Source: Scolanthus callimorphus (taxonomy: Eukaryota; Cnidaria; Anthozoa; Actiniaria; Edwardsiidae). Taken from it: 64,000 nucleotides of DNA. Location of the stretch: assembly GCA_033964015.1 (NCBI GenBank), contig CM066914.1:18511023-18575022 (forward strand), written 5' to 3'. The notes beneath the pieces are model-generated. The model had not been told where the DNA came from, made no database searches, and worked only from the letters and a program-made list of their open reading frames with translations. The translations under genes were made by a program, and so were the position numbers. The first letter of the stretch is position 1, and each line of letters opens with the position of its first letter. Positions 23,949 to 35,300 of this stretch are shown one piece after another.

Positions 23949-24377
23949 CACAGACGTAATGTTTAGAAAGATATAATGTCTGGATCTATCACAGAGAACA
24001 GAGCTCATCAGCAGTACCCTAAAAGACTGTGAGTGCCATCCTCCCCTAGGAGCTTGCTAAGGTTGCTGACGGAATTCCTCCAAGTCCCCAAGGATCGACC
24101 TCAAGACCTTGTTGCTTTTTCCGTCAGCGCTGCTTTCCTAGCTTTGGTCCCCCTATGCGCTCTGACGGTTCTATTAATAATGTTCTAAATGTATTTACGG
24201 TGCAAATTTGATTGCGTTGAATGTGACTTTCCCGCGCGCCCGTGCAATCCATCAAGAACAGCTGTTAGCATAATATCACGTACGAAGGCCATCCCCGGGA
24301 AAGACGGAAGGCCTGTGTGCTTTGAGTACGACTATACGTGAACTACAACTCACTGGCGCACCTCCATCTACCCGATT

Positions 24378-24887
24378 CTAAGCCCACATCTCAAACGAAC
24401 CCAACAGAAAGCTTTGGTCCCCGTCGAATGTAACGAGGTCTTCGATGTTGATGTTCATAAGAGAATCCAAGTCGGTTGAGGACTCTTCCAGCTCCATTAT
24501 TGTTACTGGTGAAGCTTCCGAGTCAGTTGACTCCTCGGTTGATTCCTCTTCGCTGCTCAAAATGCTGAGCTTGCATTGAGGCGTGTGTGTATACGCTGTG
24601 GATTCCGAGTCATTTTCTCGTAGCATGTCGCGAAGTTCTGCGATGTATTTTGCCGCCATCCAGATAATCTCGGTCTTAGTTGGTCTGATCATTGAATCAG
24701 GAATCGGAAGAACATCTCGTAAATCCTCAATTCTCTCATTTAAAATCTTCACTCTCGCTCTCTCCCGCGCATTTGCAGCTTTGCGCAGCTTGCTAACGCC
24801 TGTAAGTCTCGCAGCTCTTCGTTTCTCTTTCGCGCTGGCTCTGCAAACTCGCTGTCTTCTGAAAGAGCGTCCATTCTCACACACCAA
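24378..24887 (-). CDS. bHLH transcription factor, intronless, 169 aa
   Basis: Single-exon ORF from ATG 24887 to TAG 24378. Residues about 37-90 form the basic helix-loop-helix: ANARERARVKILNERIEDLR (helix 1 with the E-box-contacting Glu and Arg of the RER motif), loop with DVLPIPDSMIRPTKTE, helix 2 IIWMAAKYIAELRDML. The N-terminus is basic (KEKRRAARL). The C-terminal half is acidic and Ser/Thr-rich (EEESTEESTDSE, then LEESSTDLDSLMNINIEDL), like an activation domain. It is a group A-type nuclear factor by its basic region, but I cannot assign it to atonal, achaete-scute or another known family; it may be a cnidarian-specific lineage. Frame is intact. Candidate poly(A) signals lie about 430-530 bp downstream. 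Confidence 0.9.
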   Translation of the reverse strand: MVCENGRSFRRQRVCRASAKEKRRAARLTGVSKLRKAANARERARVKILNERIEDLRDVLPIPDSMIRPTKTEIIWMAAKYIAELRDMLRENDSESTAYTHTPQCKLSILSSEEESTEESTDSEASPVTIMELEESSTDLDSLMNINIEDLVTFDGDQSFLLGSFEMWA

Positions 24888-27461
24888 TTACGATTTCAAG
24901 TGCTGCTTTTCGCCCTTCTGGTCTCACTCATAACTGAAACCGAAGCGTTGGCGGGCCCAATAAATGGGCTTCTGAGATAACACACTCACTTATCAGTTAT
25001 CTAAAGAACATATAGGCTTAATGCCGGTTCAGAGATAATGCAGCAACGAAACAGTCTGCATCGTGAACATCTTCTTGTTTTTCGTTCAGTTTGATCGCAA
25101 TTTAACATAAATTTTCACAGGGCCGAGCAATTTTTGAGGACTCAGTTTATACCCAAGCAATTAGCGATGTGTTTTAAGTCTTTTTAATCGCCTATTACCA
25201 AAACAAATAGCTGTAAACAGGAATGCAGAGGCGCCTGCTGTGAAGAGTGTTTGTTGATGAGCTGGCCAAGATTCAGCTCAACTTTTGCGATATGATTATC
25301 TCGTCATTTTTTTGCCACATTTGTTTTCTAACTCCCTCCCCTGATGACCCGAGAAAATATTGCAAAACAAGGCTGTTTGAGATACGTTTTACTACTTCTT
25401 CGGGACTTCTCAATTTATCACGAAGTTCTTGTCAAAACTTCCGTGAAATTTAAGCCGTCTAAACTTAAGCCAAAGTATGTGGCGATCTTTCCATTTTAAC
25501 TGTCATTGAAACCAATTATACGTGAAGCGAATCATCTGCTAAGCCTATTTAGAAAAACAATAACAACAAACAATGTAAAACCTCCACATCAAAAAGAGCT
25601 TGATAGACATTGATTTCCGTATCACATAATTTGTTGAATAGTACTAATAGTTGATTCAGACCTCACACGGTTCTTAAAACTTCTCTCTAAAATTTGATCA
25701 AAGATAAGCTTATATTTCTTTTGCTACTTTCAGCCATTAAATGGTTACATCGCATTCTCCCAAGCGCAACAGCATTTGAGTTGGCCTGGCCGTATTTGTC
25801 AATCTTATACTGCCAATCAAACATCCATCCAATCAGCTGCTCCTTAAAAAGCTCCTCAGAAGCCTATTGGTTACGTGTTGCTTGATTGACAGACACAAAA
25901 GCCTAGAATCGCACAGCACAGTAAAACTGGTTTGCTGTATTTTTGCAAGCCACGAATACACCGATTATTGAGCTCAATTTCAAATAAAAACTTAGCATGT
26001 TTCTCGTGTTTCTCAAATTGTTTTGAGAAAGCCAAAATAAGACATCATTAGACGAAGCGCCCGCCCAAGGCTCATTCTGACAAAGTTCATGCTCGATCTA
26101 AAAGGAGTCACTCACCTATCTCAAATTAATAACCGCCCTTTTATTTTTAGTTACAAAAAGATTGAATTAATAGGTACCAAGTCTGCCATACAAATTAATC
26201 CCACGTGTGGAACCGGCTTAGACTTGTATTTTATATAAACAAATGATTAAAATATCGATCGTTATCTCACGAGAGGAAAATGAAATAGGTCTCGTCAGGT
26301 TACTAGCAGATCAAGTGAAGATTTGTTTCTTTTCCGATAAGAAGTAGAGAGCTTAGAAAGCGCGCCGATCATTGCTTCGAAACGGTTATTCCATTGGCCG
26401 ATAAGAGCGGTGAGATGAGAGGGAAGCGAACGCGACTTTTGGGAGCCAGGGTACACAGGAAAACATATTAGAGAGTGGCCTGGAGTATGGAGTCAATCTT
26501 GACATTTTTTTAATGTTTGTAGAAGTTACGTACTATTTGATCTTGATCGGGCGCGCTAGAAGCATTTATGTTCGTTTCAAACGCAAACTGTGTAAATGAG
26601 CCGAATCAAAAAGGATTAATAACGAACGCCCCGATAATTTTGTTTTAATTCCATTCGAGAAAAATGCAAAGCTCAACATAATAAGCAGGACTTTTTTATC
26701 TTGCTGGGTAGCTTGCTGTTCATTGTATTCTGCAGAAACATATGCATGGGAAAACCTGAAGTGTCTGGCTTTCTCATGGACAATTTTCGGCAGAAATTCC
26801 CTGGGTCACTGCTTCCTTCTTAAAAGTTATATATAAACGTTCATGTACACCCATTTCAGAAAAGGTTGCACCGTCACACTGTCGTTGTGCGTCATGGGAG
26901 AAACTAAGAATAACGAAATTCTCGCTTTAATCCAGTACACTATGTCTTGCGAGCGATGTATTGTACAGTCATTTGACATAAATAGGGTGATAATTATGGT
27001 TATTTATCTTAAAAACCAGCATCCATGATCCTGTTTTGGTATACAGTATACTATTTGCTCTCATGACGCATCGCAGGCTACAACAGACAATTGTGACGGT
27101 GCAAAACTTTTCTGAAATAGGAGTATATATATGATCGTATAAAATCAATTAATTAAAATATGACAGTGATAAATGCCGTAGACTCACACATAGACCTGAA
27201 ACTCACAAAACTATGCGATCATGAAAGACTTGATTTCCAATCTTACACGTATGTGATTTCAGGAAGCAAAGAGTTCATTAAAGTGAACACTTGACCCTTT
27301 GATAAAAGATGAGTGTGCTGGAAAATTTGATCTCCTTCTGAGAAACCAAAAGTATTTTCAGCTGGAAGTAACAATTAGGCATGTAGGTTAAAGCTCGGTG
27401 ATGAGCGTTTTATGCCCTTTTGATAAGGATTAAGAGCGGTTGCCTTTGATTATGTGAGAAA

Positions 27462-27865
27462 GGATACTCACGAATTGAGCCACCCACATTATCAGTGATT
27501 AGTGATACGGAAGCCATTTCGTTGCTAATGAGAAGCCCTTTTGGGGCAGAGGAGAAAAGCCCTTTAGAGGCTAATGAGAATTCCTTTCGGGCAACTTAAA
27601 CTGAAATGGATCTACTTATACTTCCCTGGGAAACCATTTTGTAACTACTTAGAATCGTGATATTAGGATACTCACAAACTGCGCCACCCACATTTTATGT
27701 GATGAAAGCCATTTCGTGGCTAATAAAAAGCCCTTTTGGAATCGAGAAGAAAAGCCCTTTAGAGGCTAATGCGAATTCCTTTCGGACAAGTGAAAGGGAT
27801 CTACTTTAACGTCCCTGGGAAACCATTTTGTGGCTACCGAGAACCATTCCGTGACCAAGATGGAA
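27462..27865. repeat. Tandem duplication, two units of about 204 bp
   Basis: Each unit starts GGATACTCAC and contains GAAGCCATTTCGT/GAAAGCCATTTCGTGG, AAGCCCTTTAGAGGCTAATG, GAATTCCTTTCGG and CCCTGGGAAACCATTTTGT. The copies differ by scattered substitutions and a small gap. Confidence 0.8.
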
Positions 27866-28239
27866 TTTATTTCCTTGAAACCTATCGCGATAGTGCTATC
27901 GCGAAAGCGTTGCTAATTCAATACCGCTGGCCAAAGAACCTCAGCTGAGATAATTTGACAATTAGCGGTTGTAACGTGATTCTAAAACTTGCCGCAGCAA
28001 CCGAAGTTTGGATTTGTGAAACCATCTCGAAAAGGAGGTTCGGATGAGAACCAACCACAGGAAACCCATGATTGTCTTGTCTCTGTCGGACTTCCTGAGC
28101 ATGCGTGCTATCTCCGGGTGTGTACATCACAAGCGCTATTGTATAAACTATGAGAAATGAAATGCAAGCCTTAAGAAATGGCTGGGTTTCTTATCGCTGT
28201 GGTCTAGGATCGAGCCGGATACCATGAAGGAAATTTTCT

Positions 28240-28330
28240 TTCTGCTCGAGTCGTCGATCGAGACAGTCTTTCTGACGAGACAATAAATCGAGGTCCCGTC
28301 TGCCTTCTCTTTTACCCCTGTTCGAAAAGT
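28240..28330 (+). repeat. SINE central-domain fragment
   Basis: Contains CAGTCTTTCTGACGAGACAA then AAATCGAGGTCCCGTCTGCC, matching the central block of the SINEs at 62969-63297 and 56700-56990. No tRNA head is visible just upstream, so it is truncated or rearranged. Confidence 0.5.
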
Positions 28331-28419
28331 AAGGAACTTTATTAACGTCTCAAATGTATTTAGCTGTGCACGAGTGCATTACTAATTGGGGAGACGGTGC
28401 ACACCTTACCCCCTTTCTC

Positions 28420-28570
28420 TATCAGAGCTCCAGGTGAAAGGAATTCAAAGCTATAAGCAAGCTACTCGGAACAGAGAAAAGTCGATACGGTTGGTCGATC
28501 CGGTGTTCGAACTCAGGACCGTACGCACAGTGTGCCGTGCACAAACACACTGCGCCACCTAGCCGTATCT
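28420..28570 (-). repeat. tRNA-derived SINE head
   Basis: On the minus strand from about 28568: ATACGGCTAGGTGGCGCAGT (A-box-like), then GAGTTCGAACACCGG (B-box-like) and CCGTAT, which pairs with the 5' ATACGG. A tRNA-like fold is possible, but the arm lengths and unrelated downstream sequence fit a SINE rather than a working tRNA gene. Confidence 0.5.
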
Positions 28571-30188
28571 AAACGCTATACTAATTAAAGAGCTCATTGC
28601 AGTCTTCGTAAGAGTAGGGGATTGTCTCCCGGTGCAATGACCTGGCTGTCGGAGGCACATATACTGAAAACATATCTCATGACTGCAAGCCGGGCAGCAA
28701 TTTCCGCCGTCATGTACTTTCGACCGCTCTACATTACCTCACGATGAGGAGAAGACTCTTTCTTTCTTTTCTTTCTGCATTTTGAAATTCTAACCATATC
28801 GCCTCGTAGTCGAGGCCACCACACAACGTGCGACAGTACACCAGTACGCTTAGTTGACCTATTTAATCAAAAGACATCCAAACCGCGAGTTTACATATAA
28901 CGCTAAATTAAACACATGTAAACGTAATGGCTTGATTTCCTGCACAAAAGCGTAAAATCCAAGATAGCACGCACATAAGCTTGACGAAGAATTTAGCCAA
29001 TGCCACAGGCTCCCATAAAAACTCGGTTCCCATGTAGAGAAGAAAATCTGAATTAATTTCATACTGCCCCTTTCCATTATTTCAGGGGTCTTTGGTACCA
29101 TCTCTACAAAAACCTTGTAATATAATTCCTCTGTGAGAAGATTCACAAGGCACTAGCAAGTGGACAGGGAAGAAACGTTTATTTTACCAATGGCAGTAGG
29201 TATGGCGAGGACCAAATAAATGGAACATTTGACTTATGATCATCACTGCGCCATGTGAATGTTCACCAAGCCACGTTCATGACCGTAAATTGCTCGGAAA
29301 AAAATCCGAGCCCGCAACAGGAATAGACCCATCCTCGCCAGGGTCCTCCCAGTCGTTTCCCGGGGGGGGGGGGGGACCTGGCGCGCGAGAATGGAATAGA
29401 CCTTGCTGATGCCGAGACAATGGAATGGGCTGTTCCATTTTACATCCGTTACCCTCCTATCGAGGAACCTGGAATTTCCACAGGGCCATTCATTTTACCA
29501 CAGAATTTACACTTTGGAATTCCCAGACTCACAAGAGAATGAGGAATTTCCACAGGGGTTGTACAGGAGCACACGTAAGATGACTTCAAAAACCTGTTAT
29601 CTATAAGTTTATTTCTTATGTTTCGTCATGAAAAAACTTCCGTAAGAGCGTAATATTACATAGCAAGTATTTACCGATAAGAACTGACGTTACAGAATAT
29701 TTACCTTAAATCAGAATTTAAATATGCTTCTTATATTATCCAATTATTTTTGTTACATATTAACTTGAAAAATATATTACAATCAAATCAAAAATATTTT
29801 TTTCAAAAAGTGTTTAGATAAATAAATATATGGGTCAAAGATGCACTGAGCAAACTGATAAACTAAGTACTTTAAAATACCAAATTTAATTAAATATGTA
29901 CATCTTTTCAATTGTAAAAGAACGCTCTGTCATCTATTGTTTAAGAAATAATCTAGAATTGTTATGCTACAAAACAATAATGCATGAACAAGCTACTGAT
30001 ATCAACCGCGGAAAAGCCTATCAGTAGAAATGTCAGTATTTTCTAGAAATTATAAGAGCAAATGACGATAAAAATGCTATTAAAATCCTCTAAATCGTTC
30101 TTGTAATGTTTTTGACCTGACGGCGACCCCGATGTCGGGGACAACCTATTATATCCCGCGCGTCCCTCAGGTATATCCCATGGGCCCC

Positions 30189-32304
30189 TCATAATTTCCA
30201 CTCCACCTGAACGCCGCTTTTGAGATGGAAAGTGGAGGCCTTCCACTTGATCCCTGTGTTTCTGTACAACACCTCATTCATGGTCAGCCCTGTGGTCGGA
30301 AGATTCGTGCGATCGCGAAGATTATAAATCATCGTGTCGGGATTCTCGTACCAGAACCGATCGCCATCGCGGAGCACTCGGAATTGCTTCGCCATGATGC
30401 GCGCAAAAGTCTCCCCTACGCATCCCCCTCAACATGCTCCTCTGCCAAGCCTCCCACCCATAAATCCAAATCATCTATGCTCGGGTAGACCTCTAAGTTT
30501 TTTTGCAACTTCTCGTCTGGGGTAATCTCAGCGAATGAGGTCCTTCGAGGAAGCCCTACCGCCTCGCGCACGGTGTTATAGTCGGGCAGCCCGTGGTCTC
30601 GACCGCGCTGAATCCCTATGGACACCAAGTCAAGTCCCATGGTATTGGTCCCGAATAGGAAGTTCCTCACCGCGTCTGTAAATAGCGTGTCCACATTCTG
30701 CGTCAGCTGCTTCAGCATTCCCCTGAGGAGGGGTTCCACGCCCCCTTCCTGGATAACACGCCCTGGGTTGAAGTACGCATCCCTGAGGGGGAGATGCCCA
30801 TTCCCGATCATCTCCCAATTCTCGTCCAACCGCTGCATGGTGTTACCAATCTGACTGTGCCCGAACCTGAACGCAGCAGTCGAAAACTCGTTGAAGATCC
30901 CCACGTGCATGGACTTGTTATAGCCCCGATAGGATCCAAGCTTGGCATACTCCTCTGTGCCGATAACGGTGGGGAGATACTCGTCCCAGACGATCTTTTG
31001 CCACTTTGCACGTGTCAGCGAGCGCGCATGCTCAAATAGCGTTTCGTCATCCATGTCTTCGTTGCCAGGATACGCACGGAGCTCATCGCAGATGCGGTTG
31101 TGTTCACGTGACCAGAGCGTGTGTAGCGCAATAAGCCCCGGTTGTACATTGACTCGGTTATCCCCCGACACCAGCATCTTCTCGCGTGGTCCGTTCAGTA
31201 GGTTCAGGTTCGGCACTCGTTTGGCGTTGGCTGTAATGACGTCACCAGATTGATGCTTGAGCTTCCCGTCCTGCATTGCGCGCAGGATCTGAGTCCGCTC
31301 GGGTTGGGATCCGTACAGGAAGGACAAGTCGAGGAAGGCAGTGATCTTGTTAACCTGGCAAGACATATAATCATGATTAAGATCTACAAAATATGATAGC
31401 ATTCTATCATTCTTACTGTTTCTGGAAAGAATTACTGGGGAAGCAGACACCACTAGCTCTCACCGCAAGGGAAAAAGGGAAAAACATTTCCGGTGAGCTA
31501 AAGGGGAGACGATTCGCTGGGTAGTGTCACGCAATCAGAACATCGCATGTTGCTCCGTTACGCAGACGGGCATAACCAAGGTTTAGTTTGGCTGCCAACG
31601 TAGGCTATGCCAATGGAATATTCCAGACAAGTCGTGCGACCCTACCAATGGGAGTAAATGTAGACAGTGCTGGACCCATCCATGTTCCTGGAGGTTTGGG
31701 GGCTCGTACTTTCACCTGACTCCTGATTTCAAGCAAAGGAAACGCATCCTTGCTTTTTCGTACACCAAATACTTCTAAATGTCTAATCGTGTTTGACGAC
31801 GAAAAAATGGATTCTCTTTTGAAATCAAGTGCTCACCTGTTCTCTAGGAGACCCGTACAATTTCCCCGTCGTCTGTAACTTGGCTGATCGACGGAATCTC
31901 ATGAACTGAGTTCCCGTCCCATGCGGATCAAACCACGGATCTCCAGTGGGTATGGCGATTCCTAGATTCTCCGAGGTCAGGAAATTCGCATAGGGTGTAG
32001 CGAAATCCGTGTCGTGTGCCACTAGCTGCCCAAAATTCATGTGGAACTCATTAAGCCCTTCCTTACTGAAGACGTCTACGCGCTGGTCGAAGAGCGCATT
32101 GGAGATAGACCGCGGCCCAGGGCGCGCGCTGCCTGCAGGCTCCTCGTAGCCGTCTGAGTACGCATGCGCGGAGAGACGCAACAGAGGCATCATAGGTTTG
32201 CCGAGGTCGGGATGATCTGGGTTGTTTCCTACTGCGTCTATACGAGGAAACGTCTGGGCCAGGTATTCCTTGCTGGGTGTGTCTAAGGTCTTCGTCTTTG
32301 TGAC
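30189..32304 (-). CDS. Haem peroxidase domain of the fusion
   Basis: Exons 7-8, entered in phase 0 from the Ig-like domain (TASVFVK joined to VTKTKT). Peroxidase landmarks: PRSISNALFD, the distal-His segment FGQLVAHDTDF (His about residue 927), TGDPWFD and RRSA, REQ joined across the intron to VNKITAFLDLSFLYGS, the catalytic-Arg segment SGDNRVNVQPG (Arg about 1053), LHTLWSREHNRI, the proximal-His segment AFRFGHSQ (about 1152), GIQRGRDHGLPDYN, and RLRDGDRFWYENP-like FRVLRDGDRFWYENP. The usual haem-ester acids are replaced: Asp before the distal His is Ala, and the Glu three residues after the catalytic Arg is Val. A G5 run at 30424-30428 (plus-strand C5) needs a sixth base to continue into VGETFARIMAKQF; the C-terminus then ends at TGA 30189. 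Confidence 0.92.
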
Positions 32305-35300
32305 CTACAGCATTAAGGATTCATTCAAACAGGAGTTCGAAAAACGTCATAGAACAAAGTAATTTCACAATACTATAGCCTGTGCACTGTACTGTCCACC
32401 GCCGAACACACCGAAATAAATCATATGATTCACGCGCGGATATATAGAAGATAGCTTCATGAAAGATGACTAAATGAACTCCTCGCAAGACTACACCAGT
32501 CCAGCATTCTTTCTCGGGTTTCCACTAGAATGTGTTTTTAGTGTTACCACAAATAATATAATTATCTATTACCTTAACACGTTCGCGCACTAAACGTCCT
32601 ATTACATCATGAACTTTTGTAACGATGCGCAATATGAACATATGGCCCCCCTTTAAACGCGCGTTCTCACCTTAACAAAAACGCTAGCTGTTGATGTCGT
32701 CTTCCCATCGGTAATGGAATACTGAAACTCGTCCTGACCGGTAAAGCCGGTATTAGGGTAGTATGTCACGTGTTTTGGCTCCGCGATCACGTGGCCATGG
32801 CATGGCGTTGTTGTGACGGCCTTGACTAAAGTGCGCTTACACTTGGCTACAGACATCTCAAACGATGGCGTCACTTCTATAGCATTCCTCTGGCCTAGGA
32901 TATCGCGGACAGTGATAGACACTCGTCGCGGCACGTGTTCGATAATGCGCGTGTTGTTTGTAGCAGGCCAGTGAACTCTGATCGTAAAGGCCTCAGCAGT
33001 CTCAGCTCCAAGGCCGAAGTGCGCAGTGGTATCTCCCTGCGCAGAGAACGCCGCGACGGAGCGAATCTCTCTCAGGATTTCTTTCTCTAGCCGAGGAGAG
33101 TAGAGATAAACCTTAGCGCCAATACTCTCTCGGTCCGCTTCCGCCTCAAGAACATTTACGCGCAGGAAATCGTTTTTATTTCCTCCGATGTTGCGATACA
33201 AGATCGGTCTCTCGGCATTGTTAGCTATCATCACGTCTAAATCGCCGTCTTCTTCATAGTCAAACACAAACAGACCACGACCGTCCAGTTTATCTGTCAC
33301 CCCTCGTAGTTCTCCAGTCTCTTCAAACCTCACCACGCCCTTGTTGTCATCGAAATATTTGTTTTCAAACAGTTTAGAGCGCGTTCCGTGAAGAAAGTCC
33401 GCGTCAGTGTTATCCGAGTCACTGAAGCCATTAGTGTGTATTATATCCAGGTCGCCATCGTTATCAAAGTCAAAAAACGCCGCACCCCACCCCCACTGAC
33501 CAATACGCACGCCATAGTCATCAGTCAAGTCCTTGAACTTCCGGTTGCCTTCATTCTTGAAAAACCTGTTTCCGGTGTAGCCAAAGATGAACCCGCCGCC
33601 CATGTAAACGGCATAGAAGGGCTTCATCTGCTCTGGAGTGATGTGAATACTGGTAATAAACCAGTCCTGTTTGCCGTCAAAATCTACGTCCGCCACTGTA
33701 GAACCCATGCCGTTCTCGTCCGTACCAGCTCCGGCTTCCTCAGTCCCTTCCCTAAAGGTGCCATTGCCATTATTCCAGTAAATGGCGCTCGTCCGGAAGT
33801 CGCCGTTAACCAGCAAGTCCATGTGACCTGGAAGAGGTGGGACATGGTTGTATTTCATTGATCGAACAACAAAAAGGAGTATGATGGGGCAGGAATATTG
33901 TGATGATGGAGTTGAGGAGCAGAATTATGAGATATATATGGGATATAATGACGATGAGGAAAAGGAGGAAGAGGGGAAGTAGGATTGTGACGAGGAGAAG
34001 GAGGAGTGCGATGATAATGAGAAAGAGAACAAAGAGGATTATGATGATAATCTTGAAGCCGAGGAGACGTATTATGAGAAGGACGAGGTTGGTATGATGG
34101 TGATGATGAGGAGAGAGAAGGATTACAGTAAAGAAAACAAAACCAGAAATAGGAAGAGTATGATGAAGAGAAGGCGGAGGAGGATTATAAGGAGGAAGGA
34201 GAAAAGGTGAGGAGGAGGAAGGGGAGGAGGAAGAGAGGGCCCAGCATGATTATGATAAAGAGGAGGAGGAGGAGGAGGTAGAGAAGGATTATGTGGAAGA
34301 GGAGGAGGATTCTGACGAGAAATAGGTGACGTGTTATGATGATAATGAGGAAGAGGATTACAACGATGGGAAGGACTTATGATGAAGAAGCGGAGGGATA
34401 TGATGGTGGTGATGAGGGGAAGATATGATGAATAGCTGAATGATTAAGATGATGATAACAACGATGATGACAATGAGAAGAAAGATGCTAAAGCTAACGA
34501 TAGAGATAATGCTTACCGTCATTGTCAAGATCCGTGAACATGGCCGTCAGTTTGAAAGACCCCGGTAGAATATCCTTCATCAGTCCAGTTTTAGCCACGC
34601 CATAGTAGCGGACATCTACTCCTCCCATACGGTCCGCATCCACAGTAGGGTGTTTGGTGCGGAATAGTCCGGCTTTTTCCGTCACGTCCTCGAAATATCC
34701 GGGCTTGCCTGGAGGAAACGATGGAATAATTGCAATCACTGCAACTCCTACGTTATTGCGGTAAGAAGGCGCAATCACCCAATTCACCCTAAGATTGACC
34801 TGTACGTGGTCTATGCAGAAAGAGGATTTCCGCTATTTTGTCGGTCAGAAATATGCCGAGTGAAAGAAATTATCCGTTTCAATTGGCATCTTTTGGGTAA
34901 GTACCCTCGGTGCAAGAGGCTCTACTTGACTCGTATCAGCACACACATGTGGCTCCGCACCGCACGCACACGTGGCTCCGCACCGCACGCACACGTGGCT
35001 CCGCACGTCGTCTACTTCAAACAAGTGAAGCTGGGGACACTAATTCACAGGATATTGCGGACGCTTGTTCAGTAAATCAATTATCTAGACTTGAATATAG
35101 ATTCTAGACTTCCACATGTTTACTTTCTAACTCACCTTGTGCCCCAAGATTCCTGAGTAGTTTGCTGTTCGAATGCGTGGCGTTCTCGTAATCGAAGCTT
35201 TGATCAAGATGCGGCAGCCACTCGGTGGTGTAGAAGTCAAGCCACCCATCATTATCATAGTCTCCCACTGCGATAGTCATGGTACTGGTCTGATAAGGGG

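Larger units (their letters stand above)
15681..24377. other. Intergenic region between DIP2 and the bHLH gene
   Basis: About 8.7 kb without a supportable gene. It holds a LINE remnant, the triplicated MITE, nested palindromes at 17942-18259, a palindrome at 18880-19147, a MITE at 21128-21293 and short TA/GTTGA microsatellites near 20475 and 20590. ORFs up to 133 codons (for example 23149-23550 minus) show no recognisable domain. The DIP2 promoter should lie just right of 15622 but shows no TATA box. Confidence 0.6.
24888..30188. other. Intergenic region between the bHLH gene and the peroxidase fusion gene
   Basis: No supportable gene. It contains a palindromic element at about 26851-27121 (CATTTCAGAAAAG...GCACCGTCACA and inverse), a tandem duplication at 27462-27865, SINE fragments at 28240-28570 and a 16-base G run near 29360. 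Possible minus-strand ATTAAA (29890-29885) and AATAAA (29613-29608) signals could serve the fusion gene. A 95-codon ORF at 28859-29146 (minus) has no recognisable domain. Confidence 0.55.

Noticed and set aside
27462..27865. CRISPR-like direct repeats
   Set aside because: Only two long units without spacers; an ordinary tandem duplication in an animal genome.
28480..28568. Possible functional tRNA gene on the minus strand
   Set aside because: A- and B-box-like motifs and a pairing acceptor stem exist, but arm lengths are irregular and the sequence continues as SINE-like DNA.
33388..33861. 157-codon plus-strand ORF
   Set aside because: Shadow of the FG-GAP/ASPIC-UnbV exon on the minus strand.
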